Assembly: GCA_951217055.1 (NCBI GenBank)
Contig: OX578284.1
Coordinates: forward strand, 24,888,187-24,952,186
Direction of reading: 5' to 3'
DNA: 64,000 nt
Source: Gerris lacustris
Taxonomy: Eukaryota > Arthropoda > Insecta > Hemiptera > Gerridae
Part shown: positions 22,639 to 34,150 of the stretch, piece after piece
Layout of the letters: each line of letters starts with the position of its first letter
Numbering within the stretch: position 1 is the first letter of the stretch
Program-made: the position numbers and the translations under genes
The notes under the pieces: generated by a model
The model's database searches: none
Told to the model about the DNA's origin: nothing
The model's input: the letters and a program-made list of their open reading frames with translations, nothing else

Positions 22639-23011
22639 AACTAAAACTCATACCTTAAGGACTGTGATTTAATATTGAGATGGTTAATTAATACATGAGT
22701 TTATAAGTTTTAGAACTATACCTAACTCTCATCTATAACTATAAAAAGTAATTTTATCTACGATTGATACGAAATATAAACATTATATCTTTGTTTAGAT
22801 GCGTAGAAAGTGATTCTTTACGTACTTGTATTCATTGCGCATGCGCGTCTCATAGTTCTGAATAATTCCTCTTCTTTACCACACTAGTGCGGTAAAGAAG
22901 AGGAATTCTTCAGCTTTACGCACGATTAGCAAGTTTGTTTACATTTAACAAAACTAATTTGCTGTTCTTTTATTGAAGTAACTGTTTATATCGAGTTTTT
23001 AGTGAAAAACA
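22639..23011. promoter_or_regulatory. Putative bidirectional promoter
   Basis: The gap between divergent start codons contains TGCGCATGCGCG at 22836-22847, a match to the NRF1 palindrome GCGCATGCGC common in animal bidirectional promoters. It also contains a near-perfect hairpin at 22859-22911 (arms TTCCTCTTCTTTACC / GGTAAAGAAGAGGAA, loop with ACTAGTG). CpG content is locally higher than in the flanks. No TATA box was required or seen at a fixed distance. Confidence 0.5.
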
Positions 23012-23150
23012 ATGAGTGAATCAAGTGACTTTGACGAAAATGTGGAGAATAATACTCCTCCAGAAATAATTAATTCGGCACAAAATACAACTAATGAATT
23101 AATGCCATCTTTATCAAGAGAGAGATACGAACTTACATACAGCAAGTTTA
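23012..23150 (+). CDS. N-terminal exon, putative recombinase-like gene
   Basis: ATG 23012 opens an acidic N terminus MSESSDFDENVENNTPPEII followed by NELMPSLSRERYELTYSKF. The end resembles the 'lp.ks...Ye..Y..F..W' core-binding N terminus of animal Crypton-derived or tyrosine-recombinase-like proteins. The recognisable part stops about codon 46, where a weak donor (AGCAA|GTTTAT) may lie. The open frame continues to 23416 only by passing through a MITE (23193-23328). No downstream exons were identified. It may be a host gene, a transposon gene or a relic. Confidence 0.4.
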
Positions 23151-23192
23151 TTTTTTTCTGTATTTATTATTTAAATCTAACAATCGTAGATA

Positions 23193-23328
23193 AAGTACGG
23201 TACGCAACTCGTGCGAAAACGGCATTTTGCATTGCTCGTGTGGTTTTACTACCCTCGCTGTCGCTCGGGTGCAAACTCCACACTCGCATGCAAAATGCTA
23301 CTTTCCGCACTCGACGCGTAATGTACTA
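23193..23328. mobile_element. 136-bp MITE with long terminal repeats
   Basis: Arms of about 50 bp mirror each other (AGTACGGTACGCAACTCGTG at the left; right arm ends CGACGCGTAATGTACT; both contain GCATTTTGCAT). TA flanks both sides (23191-23192, 23329-23330). It falls inside the open frame that starts at 23012 and contributes its last third. Confidence 0.65.
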
Positions 23329-23945
23329 TAGTAAGCATTTCCTTAAACTGTATTGCATATTGACATTTTACTGTGTGAAACAGCTGTATAAAATTTTAAC
23401 AACCTATGATACATAACTTTATACATACCGATGTCAAGATGTATTTAAAATCTCAGATATTTCAGCTAAGATATTATTTTAAATGTTGGTGCAGTGAATG
23501 ATGTAAAATATTGTTAAATTAAATATTATTTACACTTGCTATTAGAAAACTTGTAATTTAGTTGATATAACTTTTGCTTAGAGAGAAACAACAAACAACC
23601 CACTCACTCAAAGGACAATGTGGAAATAAAACTTCCTACTGGATTTGCATTTGGTGGAGATTGGGGGGGGGGGGATTAAGTAGTAAAAGGTTTTTTCTTT
23701 AAGAGGATTAAAGCAATTTACCCTGAAGGGTGGGGTTTTTAACTGTAAATTGTTCCTTCAAACTTACCTACTTAGAAAAATTTTCCCTTGATTAAAACTG
23801 TTTGTATTGCAGAAAAAAATGTTCCCTAGATTAAAACGGTTTCTACTGCTCATTTGGAAAAGATAAAATTTAAAATGAAGAAATTTATTTTATAGCTGTT
23901 ATTTTTTTTTTTTCTAATTTAATCAGTTTTGAACTAAACTACTGC

Positions 23946-24835
23946 TGAAATATTAGTTATAGTAAAGTTTCTTTCTCTTCTGTATGGTGAAGAGATGATG
24001 AACTGCTTTGATTATTTTTTATAGTAAGGAGCATTTCATCTCTAAACACATTTCTACAATTTCATAAAAATGTTTTAAATTAGTTGACGATTAGTTTTAG
24101 CAAAATTTCTTTCTTTCCTGTTTGGTGAAGAGATGATTTACTGCCTTAATATGTCATTATATATAAAGGAACATGGCAATTCTGAACCACATTTCTATGA
24201 TTACATAAAAATGTTCTACATTACAAATAGTTGATCATTAGTTTTAGCAAAGTTTTATATCTCTCCTGTATGGTGAAGAGATGATATACTGCCTAATATT
24301 TCTTTATATATGAAGGAACATTGCATTTCTGAACAACATTTCTATGATTCCTTATGGAATCATAGAAATGTCGAAATATAGAACATATTTATATATGTTC
24401 TATATTACGAGTAGTTAGTTGACGATTAGTTTTAGCCAAGTTTTATTTCACCTGTTTGGTGAAGAGCTGATGTGCTGCCTTAATATGTCTTTATATATAA
24501 AGGAACATTGCATTTCTGAACAACATTTCTATGATTCCATAAAAATGTTCTATATTACGAGTAGTTAGTTGACGATTAGTTATAGCAAAGTTTCCATCTT
24601 TCCTGTTTGGTTAAGAGATGACTTACTGCCTTAATATGTCTTTACATACAAAGTAACATTGCATTTCTATGATTCCATAAAAATGTTCCTTTTTACGAGT
24701 AGTTAGTTGATGATTAGTTTTCGCAAAGTTTCCATCTTTTCTGTTTTGTGAAGAGATAATGTACTGCCTTAATATTTCTTTATATATAAAGGAACATGGC
24801 AACTCTGAGCCATATTTCTACTGTTCCATAGAAAA
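23946..24835. repeat. Degenerate tandem repeat, unit about 150 bp
   Basis: Five to six copies of a unit containing GACGATTAGTTTTAGCAAAG, 'TGTTTGGTGAAGAGATGAT', 'ACTGCCTTAATAT', 'TATATAAAGGAACAT' and 'TTTCTATGATTCCATAAAAA'. The copies differ by substitutions and indels. One copy contains an extra inverted GATTCC...GGAATC stretch near 24345-24365. Non-coding. Confidence 0.8.
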
Positions 24836-25780
24836 TTGCGGTAGTTTACTCTTGGTAATTTCTTAAAGTTTTCCGAACTTTGAACACTTTGTACAAAAAA
24901 ATCGAGTTTTTTATAAAGATTTTTTTTTTTCTCGAAACCCACAAGTAAGTTCTATATCGCACACTTAAGTACTATATATTGGGACACTCTATAGTGACTT
25001 AGAATAGAGTTTGACTATTCCTAGATTTTTGGATTATTTTATAGGTGTTGTTTAACCAGGGTGAATTTTGTTTATAAATCATAGGCCAATTATATGATAG
25101 AAAAACAAACTTAAAAATATAAAATTTAAAACTTCTAATTCCCACTTAATAAATACATAACCAATAAGCAGAAACAATCAATACATAAATAATCTGAAGA
25201 ATATTTTATACAAAATGTTTTCATTTTTGTTTATGAAATGTCAAAAGTTCTCACTTTTTTCACTAGCTTTGCTAGTTATCCTATATACTATTTTTAATAA
25301 TAAAAGACCTAAACTACTAAAAATTATTGTTATAAAATAGCATTTTCATCTTAATTTTAAAAAATTATTAATCTCAAAAGACTTCCGTATTTAATATGAT
25401 AACAGAAATTTGCAGCAAATTAAATCTTCAAATATGTAGGATTTTTTTTTTTTAAATTTGAAGAATGTCAAATGTCAGACAAACTAAGGAACCATGACAT
25501 GTTTAAAATTTATTTCCTCTCCTCAAAACCTAGAGTTATTTTAAAATTAATGTAATTTTTTTATTTTACCTATAAAATTTCTTCCTTTATAAAAAGGATG
25601 GCAATTGTGCTTTTTATCTTAAAAATTGTAATTTCAACTATTTGAAAATTAAAATTTGACTTCCAAATCCTTTGTTAATGACTTAAAATTTTCAAATAAA
25701 ATTAAAAATATGAAATTCCCAGTGTATGCAAGATGCTTCAAAGGTAAGAATATTTTTTTATTTAATAATTTAACTATTAT

Positions 25781-25969
25781 GCCGCATCTACACATTTGCA
25801 CAAATGGCGAAGTGAATTTGTAGTCATTTGCCACGTCAATTGCATCGCCGCTAGTGGCACTTGTGCTAGAGGCAATATTTTGTGACGAGGCTAAGACAAA
25901 GCGAGTGTGTAAACGGTCATTTCGTATTGTGAGTGCCGGCGAGTTACAAGTACGAACGTATAGATGCAA
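25781..25969. mobile_element. MITE, about 190 bp
   Basis: GCCGCATCTACACATTTG at the left is mirrored by an end reading CGAACGTATAGATGC at the right. The interior is GC-richer than its surroundings and contains GTGGCACTTGTGCTAGAGGC. The boundaries are approximate. Open frames inside are incidental. Confidence 0.5.
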
Positions 25970-26214
25970 TATTAAAGAAATGTTGCTTATTCACAATGAG
26001 TTAACTTGAAACTAGTTAAATGTTTAAATTCCTTAAACAATATTATAATACAACTTAACACGATCAAATTAATTAATTTCCTGTATGTGAATTAAAACAC
26101 AATCTTACAAATTCCGGGTTTAATTCTAATTGTTATTGAGAACTTTGACGTACATAAGGACAAAAAATTTAACTTTTCAAGTATATTACCATATTATTAT
26201 ATGTTTGCTCGCAG

Positions 26215-26310
26215 ATGAGGGTGGTGATAATGTTTTCTATAGAAAAGGCCGCGCTATCACTACTAACTTGGTCAGCTACAAAGATGAATTTCTTGAAGCA
26301 TTTGATAAAG
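26215..26310 (+). CDS. Unidentified gene, putative exon 3
   Basis: A 96-bp exon between TTTGCTCGCAG and AAAG|GTTAGT. In phase with 19805-19874 it encodes DEGGDNVFYRKGRAITTNLV and SYKDEFLEAFDK plus one base of glycine. GC content and codon pattern stand out from the AT-rich intron sequence, and both splice sites are good. I do not recognise the domain. The leftover G fits the exon at 42630 (G|GT) so that the protein reads FDKGFSGQQL. Confidence 0.5.
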
Positions 26311-26339
26311 GTTAGTTTGTTATCATTAACTCTGTTTGT

Positions 26340-26880
26340 GGCAGAAGCTTTTAAGTTTAGTGTTTCACAACACTATTGGCTAAGCTTGATTCAATTTATT
26401 TCGCAGTTTCTAGATAGTATAATTCTTAGTTAGTGAATTCTTCATAGCAGGAAGTTAATGCTTACAGTATAGTTTATATTATAGGGTTAAGCATAAGAAT
26501 ATAATATTATTATTTATTGATGTGGCTTGGTCATATCAGACTAAGCCTGTCTACTTTATCATATCAGCATTGCTAATTCAGTTAGTGCGAAGTTTATGTT
26601 ATAATATGTTCATAATTCTCTTTTGTTCTGTCTATAAGCTACAGATTATTTCTTAGCTTATACATTCTTGTCTAAATATCAAAAAATAAAAGGTTTTTTT
26701 TCATAGGGTCAAGAGCTTTATATTAAAATTTAAAAATAATATTAAATTATTATTACAATTTAGCATGGGCAATTTTAAGCTGAAGTTTGTCTCTTTAATT
26801 TTAGTGTTTCATAATATTCTATTGGCTAAGCTTGGTTTAAGTAATTATTTCTCAGTTTCTTGATAGCATAATAGGTACTT
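26340..26880. repeat. Two divergent direct copies, about 100 bp
   Basis: The block TTTAGTGTTTCA-CA...CTATTGGCTAAGCTTG...CAGTTTCT-GATAG at 26355-26430 recurs at about 26798-26870 with substitutions and short insertions. Nothing else was recognised in the interval. Confidence 0.55.
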
Positions 26881-27037
26881 CTTTAGATCGTTACTCCCCT
26901 GTTCTTTTTTTTAATTATAAATGACTTACTAAACAACTGTAAGACTAAGGGACGTTTAGTCCAATGTACTTTGGGACAATAGAATATCACACTTCTGTTT
27001 TTTTTTTATAAGGGGAGTAACAATCTAATGAAGAGCC
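26874..27037. mobile_element. MITE of the TTACTCCCCT family, copy 1
   Basis: The left end GGTACTTCTTTAGATCGTTA followed by CTCCCCT is mirrored at 27011-27037 with four mismatches in 27. Related single ends occur near 39830, 40505, 40725 and 43235. The interior is AT-rich and non-coding. Confidence 0.6.
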
Positions 27038-27254
27038 GCATTAAATTCTTAGTGTGATGATTCTTATCTTAATGTCGGAAAGTTTTAACATGATTCATAA
27101 CTCGTTTGTTCTTTTCTGTCTAAGCTGTAGAATGATGTTTTTACATTCCCTTATCTATGAAGGAAAAGTATTGTTTTCACCCAAAAATATCTGATACCAA
27201 GATTGCATCGGAATTATCTTTTTTATGTGTTTTCAAGACTATCTGAGTGATTTT

Positions 27255-27770
27255 TAGCTTAATATCTGTCTGTCTGTCTGTGTGTGTGAGTGAGTGTCTG
27301 TCTGAATCGCGCATAACTCCAACAGTATTTAAGCTAGAGAGTTGAAACTTGGTACAATTATCAGTCCTTACATGTGGTTGCGTGCTGCCCGGAAATAGTA
27401 AATTTGTGACATTATTAACCCATTTTGCTGAGGCAGCAAATATTTCAAAAATTCGTAAAAAAATCTAAATATTTTTCGATTGCGCTAAAATTTGTACCGA
27501 TTATACTTCTTTATTAGACAAACATTTCCCCTGAATTTCGTTTTGATATCTTTTGCCGTTTTGAATAGTTGAACTTTTAAAATTTAATGCTTAATAATTT
27601 CGGAACTATTTCACCGATTGAGCTGAATTCAATTCCTATATTTGGTTATATTTGTTTTATGTATTTTATATCTATAAGATAAATAAGTCCTCCATATTTG
27701 AACTTAATATCTGCTTCCATTTTGAATCATTTGGTAAGGAAAAGTTCCGAGTCGCACCGCATCTGATTTT
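27255..27770. repeat. Dispersed CTGTCTGT-type repeat
   Basis: Begins with CTGTCTGTCTGTGTGTGTGA and continues with CGCATAACTCCAACAG and TTGAAACTTGGTACAATT, a layout common to dispersed repeats of arthropod genomes (a CTGTCTGT run followed by a gene-free tract with an 'aaact..g..c.gatt...atgaaattt' theme). Related tracts: 28705, 33260, 35620, 38750, 47960, 49775, 58010. No ORF. Confidence 0.5.
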
Positions 27771-27826
27771 TAAGTATACATTCTTATCTAAATATTATTT
27801 GATCGTCAATGTCAACGAGATTTAGA

Positions 27827-28175
27827 ACTCTAGTGCATTATAGTTTGTAAGACAAAGAAATCTGGCGAAATCTGAGCGGTATATGTAGTAGGAACAGTGG
27901 CGTAACTATGGGCCCGCATCGCGGGGGGCCCCCGGTTCCAGGGGGGCCCCCAAACCAGTCGAAGGGGCCCCTTTAGAGGATAATAAAATCTTACACATGG
28001 AATATTATACTTCTACATTGTCAAGGGGCCCCCATTCAGTTCTGAAGGCAAATTCTATTTTTTTTGCTTTTGCAAATTCTTTTCTTTTAAATTTTATTTT
28101 GGCGGGGGACCCCCGAAAAATTCTTGCGGGAGGGCCACTCTAGTGCATTATAGTTTGTAAGACAAAGAAATCTGC
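27827..28175. repeat. Direct repeat flanking a GC-rich transposon fragment
   Basis: ACTCTAGTGCATTATAGTTT with the next 18 bases occurs at 27827-27865 and again at 28136-28174. Between them lies a GC-rich segment whose left end at 27895 is CAGTGGCGTAACTATGGGCC, the terminus seen in reverse at 35755-35779. The segment carries several GGGGCCCCC blocks. Its right end reads CGGGAGGGCCACT, without the mirrored terminus, so the element is truncated or recombined. Confidence 0.6.
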
Positions 28176-28497
28176 CCGATGTCCTAGCTACCCCACTGAG
28201 TAGGAATCTGAAGAGGGATCCCAGAATGCTCACCATGTAAAGGCCCGGTCACACAGAAAGCTACGCGTTGCGAGCTAGTTATGCTAGCTTTGTCTGAAAA
28301 TTTCCGTTCTGTTATAATGACTCTTCCATTATTACGTTCACACATCGTTTTTTCCAAAATTTTGCAATTCTCGACGTCAAAGGTGTCTTTTGTAAAATTC
28401 TAACGAGCATTCTTTTCTAATTAGTATTTTTTCGAAGGTAAACCTTATCCTGGTTTAACACTAGAAGTTTTTGACAATACAATTACCATATTGCTTC

Positions 28498-28580
28498 GAA
28501 TATAAGACGCACTTTTTCCCCGTTTTTACATCGCGTAAATTGGGATGTGTCTTATATTCGGAGTGCGCCTTATAATCGAT
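28498..28580. repeat. Short inverted repeat (ATAAGACGCAC type)
   Basis: CGAATATAAGACGCACTTTT is mirrored about 30 bases later by a TGTCTTATATTCGGAGTGCG block. Probably the remains of a small DNA transposon. Boundaries unclear. Confidence 0.4.
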
Positions 28581-28659
28581 GAATTCAAGTGTAAACAGAT
28601 CTAACAGTCTTTTTTCTATACGAACTTCTCTTTCAAGAGTACACTGAGATTTTTTTAAC

Positions 28660-29330
28660 TTTTAGGTTTCTGTACAAAGTAAAAAAAGAAACCTTATATA
28701 ACGGCTCTGTCTGTCTGTCCGTTGCTTGTTTCAATTCATAAACTACTATAGCTAGGAACATGAAATTTGGCACACAGGTGCATTTCAGCATTTGATACAA
28801 ATGGACACATTTTGGATTGTTCACACTTAATATTTTCAAGGTGGCGGCCAATATGGCGGGCGACTAAAAAAATGTTTTTAGTCACCATGACATGTTATAT
28901 ATCAATTTAAAGGTTGAAATGCAGAAAAAGAATATGCAACTATTAAAATTTCACACGAAATATTTTCAAGATGGCGGCCAATATGGCGGTAAACTAAAAA
29001 AAGTTCTTAGTAACTATGACATGTTATACATCAATTTAAAGGTCTTGAAGTGTAGAAAAAGAATATGCAATTATTAAACTTTTACACTTAAAAATGTCAA
29101 TATGGCGGGTGAATAATAAAAAGTTTTTAGTCACCATGGCATGTTATATATCAGTTTAAATGTCTTGAAGTGTAGAAAAGGAATATGCAATTATTAAAAT
29201 TTTCAAGATGGCGGCCAATATGGTGGGTGACAAAACATTGTTTTAGTTACCATAACATGTTATACATAAATTTAAAGGTCTTAAAGAGTAAAAAAATATT
29301 ACTATTAAAATTAGTGTAATTATATTACAC
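28660..29330. repeat. Tandem repeat carrying AAGATGGCGGCC motifs
   Basis: After a CTGTCTGTCTGTCCG start, four copies of a unit of about 130 bp follow. Each has TTTTCAAGATGGCGGCCAAT or a variant, ATGGCGGG, 'TTTTTAGTCACCATGACATG', 'TTATATATCAATTTAAAGGT' and 'AGAAAAAGAATATGCAA'. The word AAGATGGCGGC is identical to the animal YY1 consensus. The units diverge toward the right edge. Non-coding. Confidence 0.75.
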
Positions 29331-29569
29331 TTTATAATTTTAACTTTAATGTACAGAAACTGGCGATTATCGCCTCATGTACTTACGTGAAGCCCGCCTT
29401 ACTTGTTTATTTTCAATTCTCTGAATTTTGCGGGAAATCCGCTTTAATTAATATTCAGGAATTTTTACGTTCAATTTCTTCTCTATTCAATTGCACTGTT
29501 CATGTATCTCAATTTATCGATGCATTAAAAGTCCGCCCTTGATTTATTTTTATGTGATTTTATTTTGAG

Positions 29570-29858
29570 GTACTCTTTTACTGGGTGTACCAAAGTAAAA
29601 TAGGATACATAAAACAAAACTTTAGTTGAGTACCATCCGTATGTAAAATGGCAAAGGGATATTTAGTACAAAGTACTCTTGCGGACAAAGGAATATCACA
29701 CTTCTGTAAGTAAAAGTGATTAATATCCTTTAGTCTATGTTAAACTATTAAAGAAAAGACTTTGCATTGGTCCTATTTTCCTACCTAGGTTAAGACAAAT
29801 TTGCAATAAAATAGGGGAGTACCAAACTAAATAAAATAGTACCCTATAATACTACTTC
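29570..29858. mobile_element. Probable MITE with GGTACT ends
   Basis: GAGGTACTCTTTTACTGGGT at the left is loosely mirrored by CCAAACTAAATAAAATAGTA followed by CCC at the right. 'GGGGAGTACC' resembles the TTACTCCCCT family. The inner right half has AATATCACACTTCTGT, shared with the MITE at 26874. Confidence 0.4.
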
Positions 29859-31672
29859 TTTTGCCTATAGCGTATAGGTTTCCATGGCCAGAGCCGCGGA
29901 ACCATTCGAAAATATAATTGTTTAGTAGATAATGAACTAATGAACTCATACATATCGCGGCGCATGGCTTTGGGAACCATTGACTAACATAATTTCCCAA
30001 GTTACACGTGGCATGCGGAATTACGTGTACATACCCTTAAATATATGTTAATGAATACTATAAAATTTAGATTTTTATTTTGATATTCAATCATAATTAG
30101 CTTTGAAAAGGATAGATCAACTTTAGCACCATAAATCATTATCTTTTTTTGATTGATTCTTAGCTTTCTACTTTTAATTGTACTATTTTCCGTTTTTATT
30201 TGTTTCCTTTTTTTTGATATCGTAACAACTGGTTATTACTGTAGGGCGGGCTCAGTCATAAAAACGCTTAGTAAATCACGCAAGAATTCAATTTTATACC
30301 TAACAATTACGAAAATTAAGTGCATAATATGTACCTACTGCCTATATACGAAATCAGTAGAAAAACTTCGAAACAAATTGGTATCTCTAAGTTTAATTCT
30401 GTCTCTCCATTAAGCGTTTATGGTGTAACGTATTAATAAACACTATTCTAAATTATTAATTATAATAAAACTCAGTCATGTTGAAGAGAATAAAAATAAT
30501 GTTTTTTTATTTATGTCTCTATGGTAACATTTTAAAAAGTAGTTAAATAGAACACTGTAATAAATAAATATTTAAATTGCTATAAATTTAGATCAACAAA
30601 ACAATATATGATATGGTTATGACATTTTGTATGGTACTACGACCAAGGCTCCTCAGAGGAAGACCAGAGGATTATTAGTAGTTTTTTTGTATTATTAGTT
30701 TTGAGTATTAACTGGAAGGAAAGATGACATATTAATTTGTTGATCTACATTTATAGGCCAATATATAGATACATTCGAGCTTGCATTAATTAGGGTAAGC
30801 GATTTTTTTTTTTTAGGATTGTTTTGTATAGTAAGAGAAGCATGAAACCAAGTTTGCGACCTCGAAAGCCCTGGGGACAACTTTTGGCAGGCGAAAAACC
30901 TCGCACTTTTTCAGTTTTTTTAATATAACTCATAAACGACGCCGAAATCAGGAAATTGCATTCTTTCCGAAATAAAAGTAGACAAAAGTCTCTACAAAAA
31001 GCACTAGTCAAACTTAATTTTATGTTATCCTAAACCATACAGGGCTTTGAAGTTTTATAAAATTATTTAAAAAAAAAAAAAAAAAATCAGGATTTTACTC
31101 ATTTTTTTGACATTTATATTGTCGTTTATGGTGCCCATTATACACATATATATATATGTATGTATGTATATAGGTATATATATACATAGCATCAATATAA
31201 CATCATAAAAATATATAATGGGCACCATAAACGGTTATATAAATGTCAAAAAAATGAGTAAAATCCTGGGTTTTTTTTTTTTTTTTTACATCATTTGGGC
31301 AAACTTCAAAGCCCTGTAGAAATGGTTTAGGATAACATAAAATTAAGTTTGACTAGTGTATTTTGTAGAGAATTTTGTCTACTTTTTTTTCGGGAAGAAT
31401 ACAATTTCGGCGTTGTTTATGTGTTATATTAATAAAACTGAAAAAAAAGTGCCAAAATTGCGAGGTTTTTCGCCTACCAAAAGTTGTCCCCAGGGCTTTC
31501 GAGGTCGCAAACTTGGTTTCATACTCCTCTTACTATACAAAACAATCCTAAAAAAAAAATCGTTTACCCTAATTAATGCAAGCTGGGCCCCTCTCAGGTT
31601 ACCTATATATTGGTCTATTAGCTATTTAAATATTATTTATTACAGTGTTGTATTTAATTACTTTAAAATTTT

Positions 31673-31811
31673 ACCGGCTGTGAGTTCGAATCCCAGAGGG
31701 GTGAGACATGTTTCTCACTGATGATCTCATCGATTAGATGAATAAAGTGGCCGGATAACCCCCGTAATAACCCTGGCAAATGATCGGGACTAAAACCCGA
31801 AAGAAAAAAAA
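31673..31811 (+). repeat. tRNA-derived SINE, 5'-truncated
   Basis: GTGAGTTCGAATCCCAGAGG contains a B-box-like GTTCGAATCCC. It is followed by a non-tRNA body (CTCATCGATTAGATGAATAA, GGGACTAAAACCCGAAAG) and ends in an A-rich tail. The A box is missing, so the copy is truncated or the tRNA part is eroded. Confidence 0.5.
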
Positions 31812-32262
31812 AATACTTTAAAATGTTGTTACCACCGTAGACGTAGAGACATAAATAAACCAAGTCCAGTCATGATTTAATGAGCGAATTTTCAAAGAGA
31901 TCTGCGTATTATTAGCTTATGATAATATAGGAAAATTTTGATTTAGAATTTGGATGGGTAAAAAAAAATAATTTTGTTCACGGAGGTACAGTGTACAACA
32001 TTCAAAATAGTATTTACCCTTCAAGATGCATGTCGTTGGAAAACTCTTTAAGAGTACAGAAATTGTTGTTATGTTACATTTTTGTCATATTAACATGTAA
32101 GAGGGTGTTAAAATAGTAAAACACGTTTTTATGCTTTTTTACCCTAAATGAACTTCAAAAATTCTGGCCAACGAACTCATCCTTTCTTTTGATATTATTG
32201 ACATTTTAAAATTTGTTTGGATTTTTAAGTGCATCTTAGAGTGATATATCGTCTGGAATGCC

Positions 32263-32264
<2 letters not shown>

Positions 32265-32341
<77 letters not shown>

Positions 32342-32342
32342 T
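32265..32342. repeat. (TA)n microsatellite
   Basis: About 35 uninterrupted TA units. Likely length-variable. Confidence 0.95.
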
Positions 32343-32989
32343 AAAAAGTGTTAAATTTGAGGCATAGATTCAGAATGGTCTAAAACGGATTTTCATGGAG
32401 AACATTTTCAAACAAATTACAAAAATTTTGAAGCTATTGCAATAGCTTAATTTTCTTCGAAAAATCGCTAAAACCATTATTTTTGTTCTTTTTAACATGT
32501 TTGAGTTTTATTAAAATGTAAGTTATAATTAATAATTAATAATTTAGAATAGTGTTTATTAATATAATTATACTAAACTAATTCATACAGGTACTACGGT
32601 CGAAACTCTAAACCCCTGAGTTTGCTTTATCTATCTAATTTCCATGACCTTGCGAAACGTGATTTAAAATTTCTTTAAAAATTAGTTTTCAAGCATAATT
32701 TTGTTTAGGGAACCGAATTTAACGGCCAATACAAATTATATTCTAAGGTGGAAAATATGAAACCTTGTGTGCATTTATTTTATTCTCATGCTTGTTTATT
32801 GTGACGTCAAACTTGATAAATGTTCTTTCGGTATATCCAGTGACACATAGCTTCCACGCATCCTATCACGTCGTTTATTAATTTTATGTCGTACTTTGTT
32901 ATTATTATTTTCTTATTTGTTTAATTGTTTCCCCCATTTTTTAATCTGTCAAAATGGTTTTGATTTTTTACATGAATTAAAGTATCAAT

Positions 32990-33440
32990 TTAGCAAAAGG
33001 TAAAGAGCGCAGACGGTTCTTATTAATCTAGGGCTATCTGCGCGGGTAACTTTCGATAAACTACTAAAGTTTCATACAAATCAGATAAGTACTTTTGAAG
33101 CTATAGGTGTAAATAAATGTATGTTTACATGTGGAAGAGAAACAAGTGAGCGCAGAAGGTTGAAACTTATATGGGACCAACATTGAGCTAATTATGACCT
33201 ACCATACAAATTTCATTAAAATCGGACGTTTAGTTTTTAAGATATGTTGGTTCGCAAAAATTGAGCGACTGACCGACAGACAAACATGAAACCAAAAATG
33301 TTCCCTGATGTCTGAAACGGATTACTGTCTTGGATTTTTTGAAATCGGAGATATAACATATTTTCGTTTTGCAGAACGATCACATAGCTTCCGTTACCTT
33401 CGGAAAGCTCGGAAGCAATTTGAGAATGCATGTTTACGGT
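32990..33440 (-). repeat. Dispersed repeat family R3, copy 1
   Basis: Shares with 38440-38880 the ordered words AAATTTCATTAAAATCGGAC, 'AGTTTTTAAGA.ATATG.GTTCGCAAAAATTG', 'CTGACAGACAGAC' and CAAAAATGTTCCCTGATGTC. It ends with GCTTCCGTTACCTTCGGAAA, a motif also found reversed at 49735-49765. Function unknown, no ORF. Confidence 0.65.
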
Positions 33441-34150
33441 TATAGCTAAATAAAACGGTCCTCTCTTATATATATATTTTTTTTTTTTTTCTAATTTTGT
33501 AAGTTTTCTAGATCGACATATAATACGTGTGTCTTCATGACACGTAATTATAACATTTCCAAATTAATCACAATTTATCCGACACTACACATATTATAAT
33601 ATTATTTACATTATAATATAAATTATTAAAATCAATATTTAAGAATCCAGTGATCAATCAATGTTAATGACAATGACGTACGGTTAAGCTGATTGAAAAA
33701 AAAAATATAATAATAATGATATCCGATTACGATAAACCTTGTGTTGTGTTAGCTCATGTTTTTATTAAAATGTAGATATGTACTTATACCTATTCTTGTG
33801 CCTACAATGTTTTAACAGTAATATGTATTGATGGATTTTTTTCCTCTTTATTATTCTCTATTATTTCCCGGAGAAATATTTATAGGACATAAAACTCTCT
33901 ATTTGCGTTTAGATTGAAATAATAAAAAAACTTATTTCAATTTGACGTAAGTAAAGAAACAAACTAGTTTTCTCCTTAAATGATATAAATTTATATTTTT
34001 CGTCAAACATTATTTATTGCATTGGTAAATAGGTAGTAAAGAGTAATTTCCTTTTCATGTGGCGGAATAAAATAAAATCTTCACTGTCAGACGTTTAATA
34101 ACTTAAATTTAGCTTTCAAATTACTTTAAGATTGTTATTTCTACTTGGAG

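Larger units (their letters stand above)
30430..32565. repeat. Composite inverted repeat (foldback) with SINE and TA tract
   Basis: Three nested mirrored layers are visible. The outer words ATTAATAAACACTATTCTAA (30434) return at about 32532-32560. The middle words AACACTGTAATAAATAAATA (30550) return at 31640. A long inner arm (30780-31150, with GTTTGCGACCTCGAAAGCCC reversed) is mirrored at 31205-31585. The centre is (TA)n/(GTAT)n at 31145-31200. The left arm has about 150 bp of extra sequence; the right part contains a SINE fragment and a (TA)n run. Small open frames in the arms mirror each other and are not genes. Confidence 0.7.

Noticed and set aside
30790..31721. Paired open frames (73 and 121 codons) with shared segment KSCPQGFRGRKLGF
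   Set aside because: They fall in opposite arms of an inverted repeat and mirror each other. No start context or homology supports a gene.
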